Shown here: positions 11,730 to 26,033 of the stretch, piece by piece
Layout: every line of letters begins with the position of its first letter
Numbering within the stretch: the first letter of the stretch is position 1
NCBI GenBank assembly: GCA_019095985.1
Contig: CM032663.1
Span: forward strand, 21,566,458 to 21,630,457
Reading direction: 5' to 3'
DNA: 64,000 bases
From: Streblospio benedicti
Taxonomy: Eukaryota > Annelida > Polychaeta > Spionida > Spionidae
Notes under the pieces: generated by a model
Told to the model about the DNA's origin: nothing
The model's input: only the letters and a program-made list of their open reading frames with translations
Database searches by the model: none
Program-made: the position numbers and the translations under genes

Positions 11730-11921
11730 CTGTAAAACTAGAAATGTTTGCACACGATTGAATTTGCAAATTTCGTGGGTGGGTGCAAAAACGTGAACTT
11801 AAATGGTCAGCTGGCTTAAGTAGGTCCAAGATGGATCAAAATCGCAAAATTAAATAGTCACAAATAATTTATAGATGAAAATCGCAAAATTTATTAGCCA
11901 AGAAATATTCTAGTATTACAG
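11730..11921. mobile_element. MITE, same CTGTAAAACTAG family
   Basis: A 192-bp element with ends CTGTAAAACTAGAAAT and AATATTCTAGTATTACAG, with TA on both sides (11728-11729 and 11922-11923). It shares the internal AAATTAAATAGTCA with the 34.8-kb copy. It ends just past the GNS stop codon, so it may form part of that gene's 3' flank. Confidence 0.8.
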
Positions 11922-11998
11922 TAAGTCATTGTTACTTAAATGAGATCCTTTAATATAGAAAACAATTTCACCGGGTTTTGGAAATGAGTATTAACATT

Positions 11999-13537
11999 TC
12001 ACAGAATATCAAAGTGGGGTTTGTAGTATCTGTGATCCACTGGAAGATTGCAAGAAGGTCCTTTACATATTGAAAGCTTTATCAGCCTCTCACTCATTGC
12101 CAATAGCATTTGTGGATCTATGGACTTGGCAACGTTTGATAACTGGTGCGGGTCTTTACTCAAATCATAAACTTCAATGAATTCTTCAGCATCGGAAAAC
12201 TGACAGAACATCATGTTTAAACCTTTAGCCAATGTCCTTACACATGAATATGTATTGTTGTATGCATCCTCACAAACACAGTCTGGAAAGCAATTAGCAA
12301 GCATTTGATTTGCATATTGAGGACAATCTTTTATGTTCTCATCAAATTCTCCAGCATGCTCTACAACAAAATCAGTCCTAAAAGCATCTCCCATTGGCTT
12401 ATCGAATAACTTTGCAAAGGACTGACCATCTATATTTTTGGGTGGTGTTGAACCAGCCAATTCTATAAATGTGGGGGCGAAGTCGATATTAACAATAACT
12501 TCATTCCGCGTTTGATTTGGCGGTATGCCTGGTCCTCTAACCATTAGTGGTACTCGAATATCAAATTCATACAACTGTCGCTTGTCATTTGGTAGAGAAA
12601 ATTGGCCCAGATGAAATCCATTATCTGAAGAGTACACCAAATACGTGTTGTCCAGTTCATCCATATCCTTCAGCTTTTGAACAACTTTTTCAATCATGTC
12701 ATCCACTGAAAGCAAAGTTCTCCACCTATTTCTGAATGCTGGGTCTATATAAGCAAGGGATTCATTTGACATAGGATTTTTCGCTGCCCGCAGAAGCCAG
12801 TGCTTGTCTTTTCCAGCTTTGTTAAAACTTCCATCTCGAGGAGCGTTGACGTGACTGAAATTGTTTGCGTACTGTGGTGCTGGAGTGAAAGGTGCATGTG
12901 CTGCAGGAGTGGACAGCATCATGAAAATCGGTTTTCTAATAAGATGGGCTGCTTGTCGATCAAGAAACGATAACGATCTTTTTGAGATAACATCCGTAAG
13001 ATAGTCCTCCTCGTATTTATTACCGTGCTTTTCAGCTTTGCCATTATTAGACAAAGTGTAGTCATAATACACTGAGTTGCCCACAAGACCGTGCCAATCA
13101 TCCCAACCAGGAGGAATGTGTTCCACACCTCCAGAATGAGGAAATCCATACTGATTGAGATATTTTCCAGCAAAGAAAGTATTATACCCTTGCTTCTTAA
13201 TTTGTGTGATGAATGCAGACTGTTCAGAATCCTTTTGCCAGGCTGGGCTGCTACAATTGCCAGACAATGAGTTGTTCATAGCCCCATGATTATGAACATA
13301 GTTGCCAGTCAATATTGAAGACCTACTTGGACAGCATAAAGGGCTACTGACAAACATGTTCTTGAAGTGAATACCTTGATCACCTATCAATTTTTTAGCT
13401 TTGGTTAAAGGATTCATTCCCCTAATTCCTACGTCTTGGTCATCAGTTAAGAAAAATACAATGTTAGGCAGTTTCTTTGCCCAACCAAAACCCATTAATA
13501 GTCCGTAAAAAACGAGCACTTTCAGTTTGAAATACAT
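11999..13537 (-). CDS. GNS: N-acetylglucosamine-6-sulfatase (lysosomal sulfatase), single exon
   Basis: Removes the 6-sulfate from N-acetylglucosamine in heparan and keratan sulfate in the lysosome. The 512-aa protein starts at the ATG ending at 13537; an in-frame ATG 13 codons upstream is less likely, because a hydrophobic signal peptide (about residues 1-20) directly follows the second Met. The sulfatase signature CCPSRSS is at 68-74, where the first Cys would be converted to formylglycine. Metal-binding TDDQD (31-35), GKYLNQYG and SSDNGFHLGQ are all present. Many N-glycosylation sequons fit a secreted or lysosomal protein. Human GNS is 552 aa, so this is near full length. Human GNS has many introns and this copy has none, so either introns were lost or it is an expressed retrocopy; no frame break is seen. 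An ATTAAA-type signal lies about 45 nt past the stop (11949-11954). Confidence 0.93.
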   Translation of the reverse strand: MYFKLKVLVFYGLLMGFGWAKKLPNIVFFLTDDQDVGIRGMNPLTKAKKLIGDQGIHFKNMFVSSPLCCPSRSSILTGNYVHNHGAMNNSLSGNCSSPAWQKDSEQSAFITQIKKQGYNTFFAGKYLNQYGFPHSGGVEHIPPGWDDWHGLVGNSVYYDYTLSNNGKAEKHGNKYEEDYLTDVISKRSLSFLDRQAAHLIRKPIFMMLSTPAAHAPFTPAPQYANNFSHVNAPRDGSFNKAGKDKHWLLRAAKNPMSNESLAYIDPAFRNRWRTLLSVDDMIEKVVQKLKDMDELDNTYLVYSSDNGFHLGQFSLPNDKRQLYEFDIRVPLMVRGPGIPPNQTRNEVIVNIDFAPTFIELAGSTPPKNIDGQSFAKLFDKPMGDAFRTDFVVEHAGEFDENIKDCPQYANQMLANCFPDCVCEDAYNNTYSCVRTLAKGLNMMFCQFSDAEEFIEVYDLSKDPHQLSNVAKSIDPQMLLAMSERLIKLSICKGPSCNLPVDHRYYKPHFDIL

Positions 13538-16065
13538 TTTTTCTCTCTCTTGCAAGCTTATGTGTTTACATCTCACATGACCTCAGGCAAATATAGTATG
13601 ACGTCAAATTGGAAAAGACTCCACAGGGGAGTAATGTTTCAGTAAACATGTGGTGTGTATGCCTGCACAGGGGCATAACGTTTCATTAGATGTGAATTTT
13701 TTGTGCCTCTTTTCTACCCTTGAACACATGCTCATGTTTGTGATTATTTTTCTTTTCTTTGTTACTATCTGGGATAAGGAATGACTATTCAATAAGATCT
13801 TTTTATGATAAAATCAACATAAAATATATTTTTTTAGTTCTGAGCAGCCATAAGCCATTACTAGGTAAAATAGGGACTTTAAATTGACGATGATGATGAT
13901 GACAGGTTGGAAGAATTTCCATCCAAACAGAATTAATAAGTGTGCGTCGGTCTGAGTGTCTATGCTTGTGTATAACCAAATATTACAAATACTTTCAAAG
14001 CAACTAAAACACAATATTTATGAATTATTTCTTTATTTACATTTCTCGCTACAATCTTGTATGGGCATAATATATTTATTTACAAAATGAGAAACATAAC
14101 ATACATAGAGCTTTAACAATATGCAAGAAATGTGAAGTAATAAATCCAAAATTCTTACAAAATACTAAAAAGGTAACTAATCGTACTGTGTACAATATTG
14201 TGTAAGGTATATTTTTTTGTTAAATGAAAACAATTGTGTAATGAATACAAGCAGATCACTTAAAAACATTACAAGTAGAATGATTAAAGCTCAAATAAAA
14301 CAAATTTTACATTAATACCACGTGAATTCTCTTTGCATTCTGTTTTCAGTAACAATCTGACTGATAATCCTACAACTTAACAAGCCTTGATATTTGGGAT
14401 CAAAACCTAACAACGCCTAATGTTAATAACTCACAAATTAAATTAAGAGAAAAAATACGACACTTAATGAAAGAGAAACAGGAAGTAAGAAGAATTCACA
14501 GGCTATTGTGTGTTTACTGGGTGATATTTCGAATAAAACCGTACTTTGATAGCTACCATCATTATACAAGGAGAGGTTTTGGATAAAGTGTGATTACTTC
14601 CAGTGGTATAATAAATTCATCAAGAAACAAAGCTTCTTCAAAGTACCTATTTAAAAAGTTAGAAATTGACTGATACTATACTAATTTTGCAACGCACTGT
14701 TTGCAATGCATAAATGCTTCAAATTTTACAATACAAATATCATTTAACATAGGCAAGTAAAACTGGAAACATACGTTATATCATAACTGAAGCTTACAGG
14801 TCAATCATGCCCCAAACTCACTCAACCATTTTATATACGAACATTTACACAGAAATGAATTCATGGTTGACTGAATTGAATTACTTGGTAACAGAAACTT
14901 TCTTGTCAAAAATGAGCTCACAAAAATAATAGTACATGTATTGTCTTTCCATTTAACAGGTTTTCAAATGACAAGTAAAAACATATTTTTAAGCAGATTA
15001 CTTAATTCTGAAAATGACTTCGATGCATTCAGTTTATAAGGCTTGCTTGAAAAATCACAATTTTAAAAAAAAATGTATGCCAAAATGTTATTATGTTAGA
15101 CTACAAATGAAATTAGTTGCATACCTATGTATCAATATTTAAGTAGATATCAGTATCAGCAAAAAGTCATTACAATGAACATAGATAGATATATATATGA
15201 ATAATAATTCAGCAAAAATAATAAATACAAATAGTAAAAGTACTGTAAAACCAAAATCACGTTAGAAATAAACTGGCATGATTAAGGTCTCCAATCAGTT
15301 GACGGTGGTACATGATGGTGTCACATCTGTTAGACATTTAAGCAGACTCGTACTCAAGACATTACTGACTGAAGAATAGAACACTATCATGCAGAATAAT
15401 AGGCACATTTTATATTGAAATATATATTTATTTTTTAACTAGAAATTTTACATTACCAAAGGGGACTATCAAACGTAATTTCTCAGGGACTGGCTTTTAA
15501 AACCAACAGAATAACAGTAACATCCCAAGTATCAATATAAAATTATGAATATTATTCTGTAACAATGAGTAAAATGTTCTTAATCGTATCACATACAAAA
15601 CGATGTCAACAAATACGCAAATCAAATAAATTGCTGCTCTAAAATCGCAACACATACTGAATAATACGTTCAAATAAGTTTAACAATGTTGATAGATTTA
15701 CCAGTGGTACCAGTGGTGCTTCCGAGAAAATGAAGTGGAATACAACATTTATAATGTTCTATAGCTAGCCATCATTAATTTACGAAAGCATTGTGCATCA
15801 TCACAATCAATCAATTAAAACAACCATCACATATACTGCGTCCACATTTAGAAATGACATTCCTAATCAATGGATGGAACATAACAGTGCGCACATTTTT
15901 GATTCACTACTATCCTATGAATTCTTAGTTTCCTAAACAGAGAAGCATCTGCTTATTTCTGTGCCATATGCACATAGTATCCTCTGGGATATAGCTCCTG
16001 ATAAAAGGAGTTCAAAAAGAGGTCCATAAAATAATGATAGAAGTGAGCTGAAACTAGTAAAGGGA
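13538..16065. other. GNS upstream region and probable long 3' UTR of ARF6
   Basis: There is no coding frame of note. On the minus strand an AATAAA (TTTATT near 14031) could end a 2-kb 3' UTR of ARF6; ARF6 transcripts in other animals also have long 3' UTRs. The GNS promoter should lie just above 13540, where TGACGTCA-like sequence (GACGTCAAATTGG at 13600) is seen. Confidence 0.45.
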
Positions 16066-18472
<2,407 letters not shown>

Positions 18473-18869
18473 TTTGGCTTTCCACTGCTTCTAACAATGC
18501 CTTTGTTCAAATTATTCAGGCTTCTTTTACACTTCACGACCTTTACAGATGCACTACAATAAAAAACAAAATATATAGAATTTGAACATAGTAAAAAACA
18601 GATAAATGGATAATGGATGAAGGTAAGAAATACACAATAACATGTTTTGTTGTTTATGCCATACACATTGTCCAAATATGTTTATATGGTATACAGTATA
18701 TTCTCATCTTAGTTTTTAATATTCTTGTATGCTACTTGGTAATGTTTCTAAATCTTTATTCAACTTTCCACCCTTTCTTATAAATTTAGTAATAAAATTA
18801 TATTTTCAATTCATTAGAATCCTCATCAGTTATTAGCAAAAAGTATTTTAAAAAATTATTTATAAGAAA

Positions 18870-19569
18870 CAGGGGTCAATTTAGCTGCTGGCCCGTGGCC
18901 AGTTAAAATGGTCTCGGGCCAGTTGACTCTGTTTTGAAATGGCCCGTTTGGCAAGTTGAAAAAACAAGAATATTCCTGCCCAAGAAATCACAGAGCTGTC
19001 AAGACTCACAGTTTTTGACCATAAAATCAGCATTACAGCCAGTTCTATGATTAGTTTACCGTTTTTGCTTAATCCAAGGCAACATTTGAAATACACACTT
19101 ATCTTGTTAATTAAACTAAAAATCTTGAGAGACATTACTAACAAGCCATGGTTAGGACATACGCTTGACATACAAGGATATGGTCAAATAAAATTTCTCA
19201 CTCTATGACAAAGTCAATAGTTTTTTTGCAATCAAGTATATTGCAAAACAAAACATCACCATTAACTGGCCCGAATATAAAAACATTTAATATTAAAAAG
19301 TAACTCAATTTGAAACTCAAATTGACAAACCGGCAATCTGATGATGAAGAATACGATTACATTCCTATGTACATTGTTTCAATTCACTCTAAACTATTCA
19401 AACTTATTGAGTGAAAAATAGGCTTGTTTATCCAAGCTGCGTCTCCCCGTAATAGATGTAATATTACGGTTTAAATATTCGGGCCAGTGAATGTTGGGTT
19501 GGGCCAGCTGCAATCAGTGTCAACTGGCCCGACTGTCTAGTTGAAAATTTGAACTTAAGCCGACCCCTG
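18870..19569. mobile_element. Non-autonomous DNA transposon, 700 bp, hAT-like ends, 6-bp target duplication
   Basis: The ends CAGGGGTCAATTTA and TTAAGCCGACCCCTG are inverted copies. They are flanked by AAGAAA at 18864-18869 and 19570-19575. GGGCCAGTTGAC-like words recur near both ends, extending the subterminal symmetry. There is no transposase frame. It lies just upstream of the ARF6 5' noncoding sequence. Confidence 0.8.
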
Positions 19570-20228
19570 AAGAAAGTTTACATCATTCAATAAAAATCTA
19601 GAAACGGTGCCAAGCAGCACACAAGGATATACAAGCCTAATATCATACATATTGTAAAGTGAGCATTAATTAAAACATTTCAAGTAATTGAGTGGCTGAA
19701 GATAATATTAAACTATTTATAGTGCAATCAATTTGTAAGGCTGTTTGTGTATAAAATTCACTTGATTTAAAGTATGCCTATTTGATAGGTCCCATACTGA
19801 GGTGCCATAGTCATACTCAAACCAAAGAGAAAAACTTAAGTTCCTTGGAATTAGGCACTATCATTTACCTATGTTTACATCTGGGTTTCTGACAAAACAA
19901 CATTGGTGTGTCATTTGCATATACAAATATGTGGTCTGGATGCTACACTGGACCATATTTCATGCATGGGGGCAATTTAATTAGATGGAACATGTTAGAT
20001 TCCTCCTCCCTTCTCTAAACTTTGCACAGTACAACCTTTTTCATCTGTATATCCCATATCCACATAATTCTATCACACAAATCCACAGCCATATATTCCT
20101 ATTTTCCTGGATGCACACTTACATATCGCTCAGACTAGAATTATCATCCGATATTCTTAAGAGGGAGGTTAAAAAACAAAACGCACTGCTGGATACTGTG
20201 CACCTTACGACAACATACATTCCACATA

Positions 20229-20461
20229 CAGGGTCAGGATTAGGAGGAAAAGTCTTACTCATCAGCAGGACTAGTAACCCTCAAATATCTACTCGTCCTG
20301 CAAAAAAATGTACTCGTCCTCCTTGTACAAACTCTATATCTATGTGACAAATTATTCAGAATTGCTCCTTGTCAAAAGGACGAGTTTCTAAAAATTAGCA
20401 CTTGTCCTCCACAAGTTTTTACTAGTCAATACGAGGGGACAAATGGCTAATCCTGACCCTG
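20229..20461. mobile_element. MITE with TIR CAGGGTCAGGATTAG, copy B
   Basis: A 233-bp element with the same termini as 2400-2626, opposite in internal orientation. It is flanked by CACATA at 20223-20228 and 20462-20467. Shared interior words include TACTCGTCCTCC and CCTCCACAAGTTTTTACTAG. The two copies show that the 6-bp duplication is a property of the family. Confidence 0.88.
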
Positions 20462-20467
20462 CACATA

Positions 20468-23319
20468 TGGCGCCATAACAAAAAAGTCATGTTTTATTGA
20501 ATCTATGCGAGCGCCACCCCATCAACATACGTTAGCAGGTCGAGTTTGTTTAACATAAATATAAGTAAATCAAACCATTGTATGACGAATACTATATCGC
20601 ACTAGTAAAGGGGTTTATTATTGTTAAGTTTTACATGCCAAAGGAGTGTTGGTTCACAACTAGATGAGTATTTTGCATTTGTTTCGTAATTATTACTAGA
20701 TATTGCCAAAATGGTGAACCGAATAAACATCTCTAACATCGCAGAACCAGAATATAGTTCTCATTATTTATTGTGTAACAAATGAACTTAAATCACGACA
20801 TTTAGATGTTTTTCATGATATATTATTAAACTAAGTAAGTTTAATGTATTAATAAATACTCGAAAGGTTAAACACAATTATCATTCTGGTAGTCGTTGGT
20901 GTCGCCATTTATAAATTTGTCATTAAGAAAACAAATTTCATATAACCCCTGAGTGGAACACAAGGTACATATATGATATTGATGTAACACTAATATTCAA
21001 GATTTCATTGGTATATTTCACTTGTACGTTAACATTGTGAATTTATTGGGTTTTTTATGTGATTTCTGTTTTTGCTTGTTTGTAAACAATTTCAACAAAC
21101 TTGTGATTTCAGTTTTCACGGTTTTCTACTAAGATTCTACTAGTCTACTGATTAATAATGTCAAGGAATTAAATAAGTAAAGCACAAAAATTGTGAAGAT
21201 TATTGTCAAAGAAATTATTAAAGTCAATAAAAGCATTTCTTAGTGAACCAGTTACCTTCTCATGCTCAGGAATAAAATCCTCTTACACATACATTTTAGT
21301 TAGTAATAGACCTCTTTCAGTGTTTGTAAACACAGGCACCTGTCGGAAGATGCGCGCGCAAGTTGGACCCTAAACATTGAGCACGTGGTGCGATTCGCCT
21401 TATAATTGTACGGGCTCCGAACCAGAAAGTCCGACTTTTGAGGTGTATTTTCTGTAAGAAATACTCATCCATGTTATCCCAAACCGTGGTGTATCAATAA
21501 CAAAGCCCTTATGTATCCATGCATCTACCCATTCTTTCTCAAATACTTGTGACAGATGGAATAATTTAGTCAATAGCAGACTTATCTGACCTGCCAGTGC
21601 GGCTTATTAGCTAGATTTATAACGCCGACATACCGATATTACGTTAGATGTTTGAAAAAATATAGTACTTAGGTTTTGTACATCTAATGTTGAACAGAGT
21701 GTTTTATACATTGAAATTGTAACAAAATATGGACTTTATCAATGGAATATATACGTGAAAGACATGTATATATAAAGGATAACATACGCATCATATACAG
21801 TTAGAAAGGATAAGCAACATTTATGGATAATCTTGTCAAACACACTGACTGTCAAAATCGGCCGTGGCTTGAGCTTGAGTGAAAAACACAACTTAGAAAT
21901 CTGGACAAAGCTCATAAAATACAATTCCAAATAAAATGTGAGTATCATATATGAAAACTAGAGAAGTATGCGAACATTTCTGTGTCTGTCACAATACATA
22001 ATTATGAACATAGAGGACAATAATCCTATCTTCAATATGACTAATATTCACAAAGTTTTGTGACACTGGTATATTTTCTGCGTCCAGGCTGCGCGTGTAT
22101 ATAGCGTGTGATGTCACGTGAAATTGGTCAATAGTTACGTGACGACCTGCTGAGGTATGTCAATGTGGTGGTGTGAGCATCTATCATAAATAAATCTGAA
22201 TAGCATACTAGATACACAGGTCCGAAAATTATATGTATCTGGGACGAAGACTGGAAATTATATCTATACAAAATATATAATATACATGATAGTACTCGAA
22301 GAAATCTTGCTGCATGTTCTGCAAAGTATGCTGGAAAGTGTAGTTTTCCCTTTAGTCTAATTGAAAATGATTTTTCGTGAGGATTTTTTACTCAAGTCTC
22401 ACCGTTTAAAACCCGAATTGCAAATGTAATAATAAACTAATATTGTGACCACGAGACTTCACATAAACATAACATCAATGTTAATAAAACACAATCTTGC
22501 TTTCAACAGACAACAATGGGTCTAGATAATATAGGGAATTACTGTGATCCATAATAATTACTACTAAATAATGACCCACAAGAGGACAGGCTATGAAGGT
22601 TTGATTTTTTTTTGCTGGAAATCGTGAAAATGTCACAACTTTGAATGTGTACACACCTTTAAATGTCCCTGAATAATCTAGTAAACACACTTCTGCCAAT
22701 AAATGGGAAAGCAAACGCATCCGTTAGATACTTAAAGTAAACAAAAATGATCCTTAGACTAAATAAAACTGTGTGGAAATGAATTTAAAACACATTTTTC
22801 TCAAATTTTGTCCCTTCGGAACTTCGCTTCCTGTTCCTTGGACAGTTAATTGCCGAAGCACAAACTGAAATCATTATCCGCCGCAAATTAGTACTAATTA
22901 TATATTCAGCATTTACACTCTTTGCTCATATTTGAAATATATTGAAAGTAGGTTTATTTAAAGCTAGTCTTTCCGTCATGCAAATGTACACCTACTGGCT
23001 GAAATAAGAAGTTTTAGCACGCTATCCAAATATATGCAACAGCGGAATAATCTACGAGGGCGTGACAAGTACCCTGACAGGTTCCCGCGATATTTTTACC
23101 GTGCACAGTTACAGGCTTACTCCCAGAAAGTATACATAGTTCGAATCCTCATTTGGAAAATGTCTGTCTCTGTCTGTCTCTATAGCATTTCTGTTCAGTT
23201 GATATTTGTTATGTGTTATGTAGCATTTTGGTACATGTGTACATGATATAACACCATTTTATTATTTCTAAGAAAAATCATCACTGTACAGATGATGTGA
23301 ATGTTAAACTGTTTAAGTT
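20468..23319. other. Gene-poor stretch upstream of ARF6 with dispersed repeat pieces
   Basis: It holds an inverted copy of the 3.8-kb repeat at about 21300-21355 (CACCTGTCGGAAGATG) and a GAAATTGGTCAATAG word at 22117 that also occurs at 3866. A minus-strand open frame at 22481-22720 (79 codons) carries a GHYLVVI...YYLDPL pattern, discussed as a finding. Distant 5' exons of ARF6 may lie here, but I cannot place them. Confidence 0.4.
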
Positions 23320-23720
23320 ATATTGCAGTGGTAAATCCAGGGGCTTTGGAGGCTTAAGCATCCCCCTCCCCACACGATCTCAAGCCCCCTTCCCTCGTGT
23401 GCACGAACCTACTTTTTGTGGTGCCCCCTTCCACCCAAAATATTCTCAAGCTCTATCCTTCTCTCAAGTCAACCCTTACCTATCATAATCCCCCACATAT
23501 ACTTTTGTATATTTGCCACCACTTTCTCTCAAACCTCCCCCTCCAGACATATAATACTCACAAACCCCTGCCTTCTCTTAAGCCAAGACCCCACCCCCAA
23601 CCCTATAATCTCACACAAGCCCCCACGTTCTCTCAATCTCCCCACCCCCACCCACCCCCACCGCCTTCTGTCATAAGCTATCCTCACCTACACCCTCTCA
23701 AGCTCTCACCTTCTCTAGCA
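23320..23720. repeat. C-rich degenerate repeat, possibly one end of a hAT-type MITE
   Basis: CAGTGGTAAATCCAGGGG at about 23327 resembles the common invertebrate hAT terminus CAGTGGCGGATCCAGG. It is followed by about 350 bp of CCCCC/CTCTCAAGC-type repeats (CCTTCTCTCAAGTC, CGTTCTCTCAATCTC). The matching right end was not found. The proline-rich open frames here come from base composition. Confidence 0.45.
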
Positions 23721-24522
23721 TTTATAGACATTTTATACACCCATATTTTAGAACATTTTCAACTTTCCTGAACACATCAATTGGTGGATTGAAGCACAAG
23801 CCAATTAATCTAGGGGCTTCCTGGTTATGCACCCCAGCGAAATTTTGATATATAGACTTCAAATCGTGGGTCCTAAACACTTTTGAGAGACAATTATAAG
23901 ATTCAACCTCACTGGTCATACAATGACATTTTTAGTTTAAATTATGTTTGGTATGGTATGAGAGGTAGTGGTGGGTCATTTAGGGTTACATATTAAGGTG
24001 TTGGGAGTAAGGAATCCAGATCATAAAGGTCATAAAGGCTGAAATAAAATTTTGCTATAAAATGATCTGAGAGATTTGGGGATTATCTTCAGAATAATTG
24101 AAAGTAGCAGTGTAAAATTTATCTTCGTTTTATTTGTTTTAACGGTTTGACACATTCAACTCTGAGAAATATAAATAAATATGTCAAAATAAGCTAACCA
24201 TTTCTGAGAGAAAATTCATACCATAGATTTTTCACAATAACAAAAAAACATTACATTTTTATGTGATTATATAGCTAGGTTTTGTCTATAAATTGGGGCA
24301 TTCTACAATGCTACGTTCTATACAACAAAAACACAAAATTTACAATAACCTATTAGTTCCAGAATCTCTACTATTTAAACAAACATACAAATACACTATT
24401 GTACAAATAAGCACTTTAATTATAAATGCTACAAAACAAACCTTTTACAAATAAATGCACTATAATGCCTACATAAAGAACAATCTACAGTGGTGATGTT
24501 TGTAAACCATATCAAATACTAC

Positions 24523-24851
24523 GTGGGGGCACTTAAACATGGAAGAACAGCAAGTGCATGAGTGGGGACACATGGAAGAATAACAAGTGGGGGGCACTTA
24601 AACATGGAAGAGCAGCAAGTGGGGGCACTTAAAACATGGAAGAACACCAAGTGGGGGCATTATATCATTGAAAGACAGCAAGCTGGGCACTTAAACATTG
24701 AAGAGACAGCAAGTGGGGGCACTAAAACATTGAAGAACAGCAAGTGGGGGCACTAAAACATGAAAGAATAGCAAGTGGGGGCACTAAAACATTGAAGAAC
24801 AGCAAGTTGCCGGGGGCACTAAAACATGGAAGAACAGCAAGTGGGGGCACC
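24523..24851. repeat. Minisatellite, about 31-bp unit, roughly ten copies
   Basis: The unit is approximately GTGGGGGCACTTAAAC followed by ATGGAAGAACAGCAA. Copies vary by small substitutions and indels; the later copies read CACTAAAACATTGAAG. The open frame through it is a by-product of the period. Confidence 0.9.
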
Positions 24852-24910
24852 TTGCAAGGTGATTAAAGTAATGAATACCCAAATAGTTATAGAACAGAAA
24901 GTAGCTGACC

Positions 24911-25110
24911 CACATTTTTTAAGGGCACCAATATAATGGGATTTCAGGTTTAACCAATATTGGCCAAAAAGTCGGGGAGGGGGGGGTGGGCACTTTTTTT
25001 TTTTAAGGGCACCAATATAATGGGATTTCAGGTTTAACCAATATCCCCTGGCCCCCCCTCCACCCCTGCCCCCACCCCCCTGCCCCCCCCCCTTGCTACG
25101 GCCCTGGTTT
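24911..25110. repeat. 46-bp direct duplication separated by G-run sequence, followed by C-runs
   Basis: AAGGGCACCAATATAATGGG and its continuation to AACCAATAT occur at about 24921-24960 and again at 25005-25044. Between them is a GGGGAGGGGGGGTGGG tract, and after the second copy lies a complementary C-rich tract ending CTTGCTACGGCCCTGG. G-runs facing C-runs can form a hairpin or a quadruplex. The final CTACGGCCCTG looks like a transposon terminus of the CAGGGCCGTAGC type. Confidence 0.6.
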
Positions 25111-26033
25111 TATAGTCTACTGCCCATATCATACTTATGATGTCCCTAAATTTTTCGTGGGGAGCGAATCGTTTGATACGTTGAAAGGTGTCTTTTCTTC
25201 TAAAAATAACTATACAATACTAAGAAAACGAGCACCTGCTGTTTCATAGCAACAGACCAAGCTTTCCGGCTTGACATAAACATAGTAAATTATTGCTGTA
25301 ATTTTACATTATTTTATAGTAAACTTAAGGTTTGTTCAATTTATATTGTGTTTAAATTGTAAGATAGAATAATACATGACGTTCCTAATTGATATATATA
25401 TATATATACTTTTGTAGATCTGTATTAATTGTGTTTTAAAATTGATGATGACAAAAGTTGTGGTCTAGTCTAGAATGTTCATGTTGTGTTGCAGGGTGGG
25501 TTGATTAATATGATGTCATGTTTCAACACATGATATGTCTATCGTTGGTAGAAATATGCTTGGTAAAAAGAATGTGTGAGGACTCAGGGAGAGAATTTTG
25601 AAAATGTATTAGCAAGCACTGGGTACACACATGTGCATATACTATGTAGCTAACACATGCTTGAACAAAATAATTCTACAACACAATTAAGATTCATGAA
25701 TTCACATGATCCTATATAATGTGTTCTCCTCTCACAATGGCGGGGTCCTCAGATTGAGTACTGTCACGGCCACTATGGATATATATATATATATATAGTC
25801 TATGAAGGATTGTCTTAAGCTTTAAGTCTATACAGTGGTAAAAATGAGCTTTATCTAAATAATTGAGAGATTATTAGAATTATATACAAAAGCATGCATT
25901 GAAAACACTTATGATGAATATAATTTTACAAGATCAAAACATCTTTGTTGTTAATTGTCTATCTTTTTTAAATGGGATTAATATTTTTCATTTATTATAC
26001 TACTCTTCAAACTAGGCATAGGTTGAATCCAAA
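25111..26033. other. Upstream region of DNAAF1
   Basis: This stretch holds the probable promoter and 5' UTR of the DNAAF1 gene. TA microsatellites occur at about 25399 and 25780. A segment at 25536-25607 (CTATCGTTGGTAGAAATATG) recurs in intron 1 at 27139-27207. No other gene is seen. Confidence 0.45.

Noticed and set aside
19985-20347. 120-codon open frame
   Set aside because: It runs into the MITE at 20229-20461 and has no recognisable domain.
23034-23160. Possible tRNA (AGTTCGAATCC B-box word at 23138)
   Set aside because: No A box at the right distance and no cloverleaf pairing.
23397-23771. Proline/serine-rich 124-codon frame
   Set aside because: Produced by the C-rich repeat; neighbouring frames are equally open.
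24562-24756. Tandem-repeat peptide frame
   Set aside because: A minisatellite with a 31-bp unit that does not keep frame between copies.
24523-24851. CRISPR-like array
   Set aside because: The repeats are contiguous without spacers and the genome is eukaryotic.
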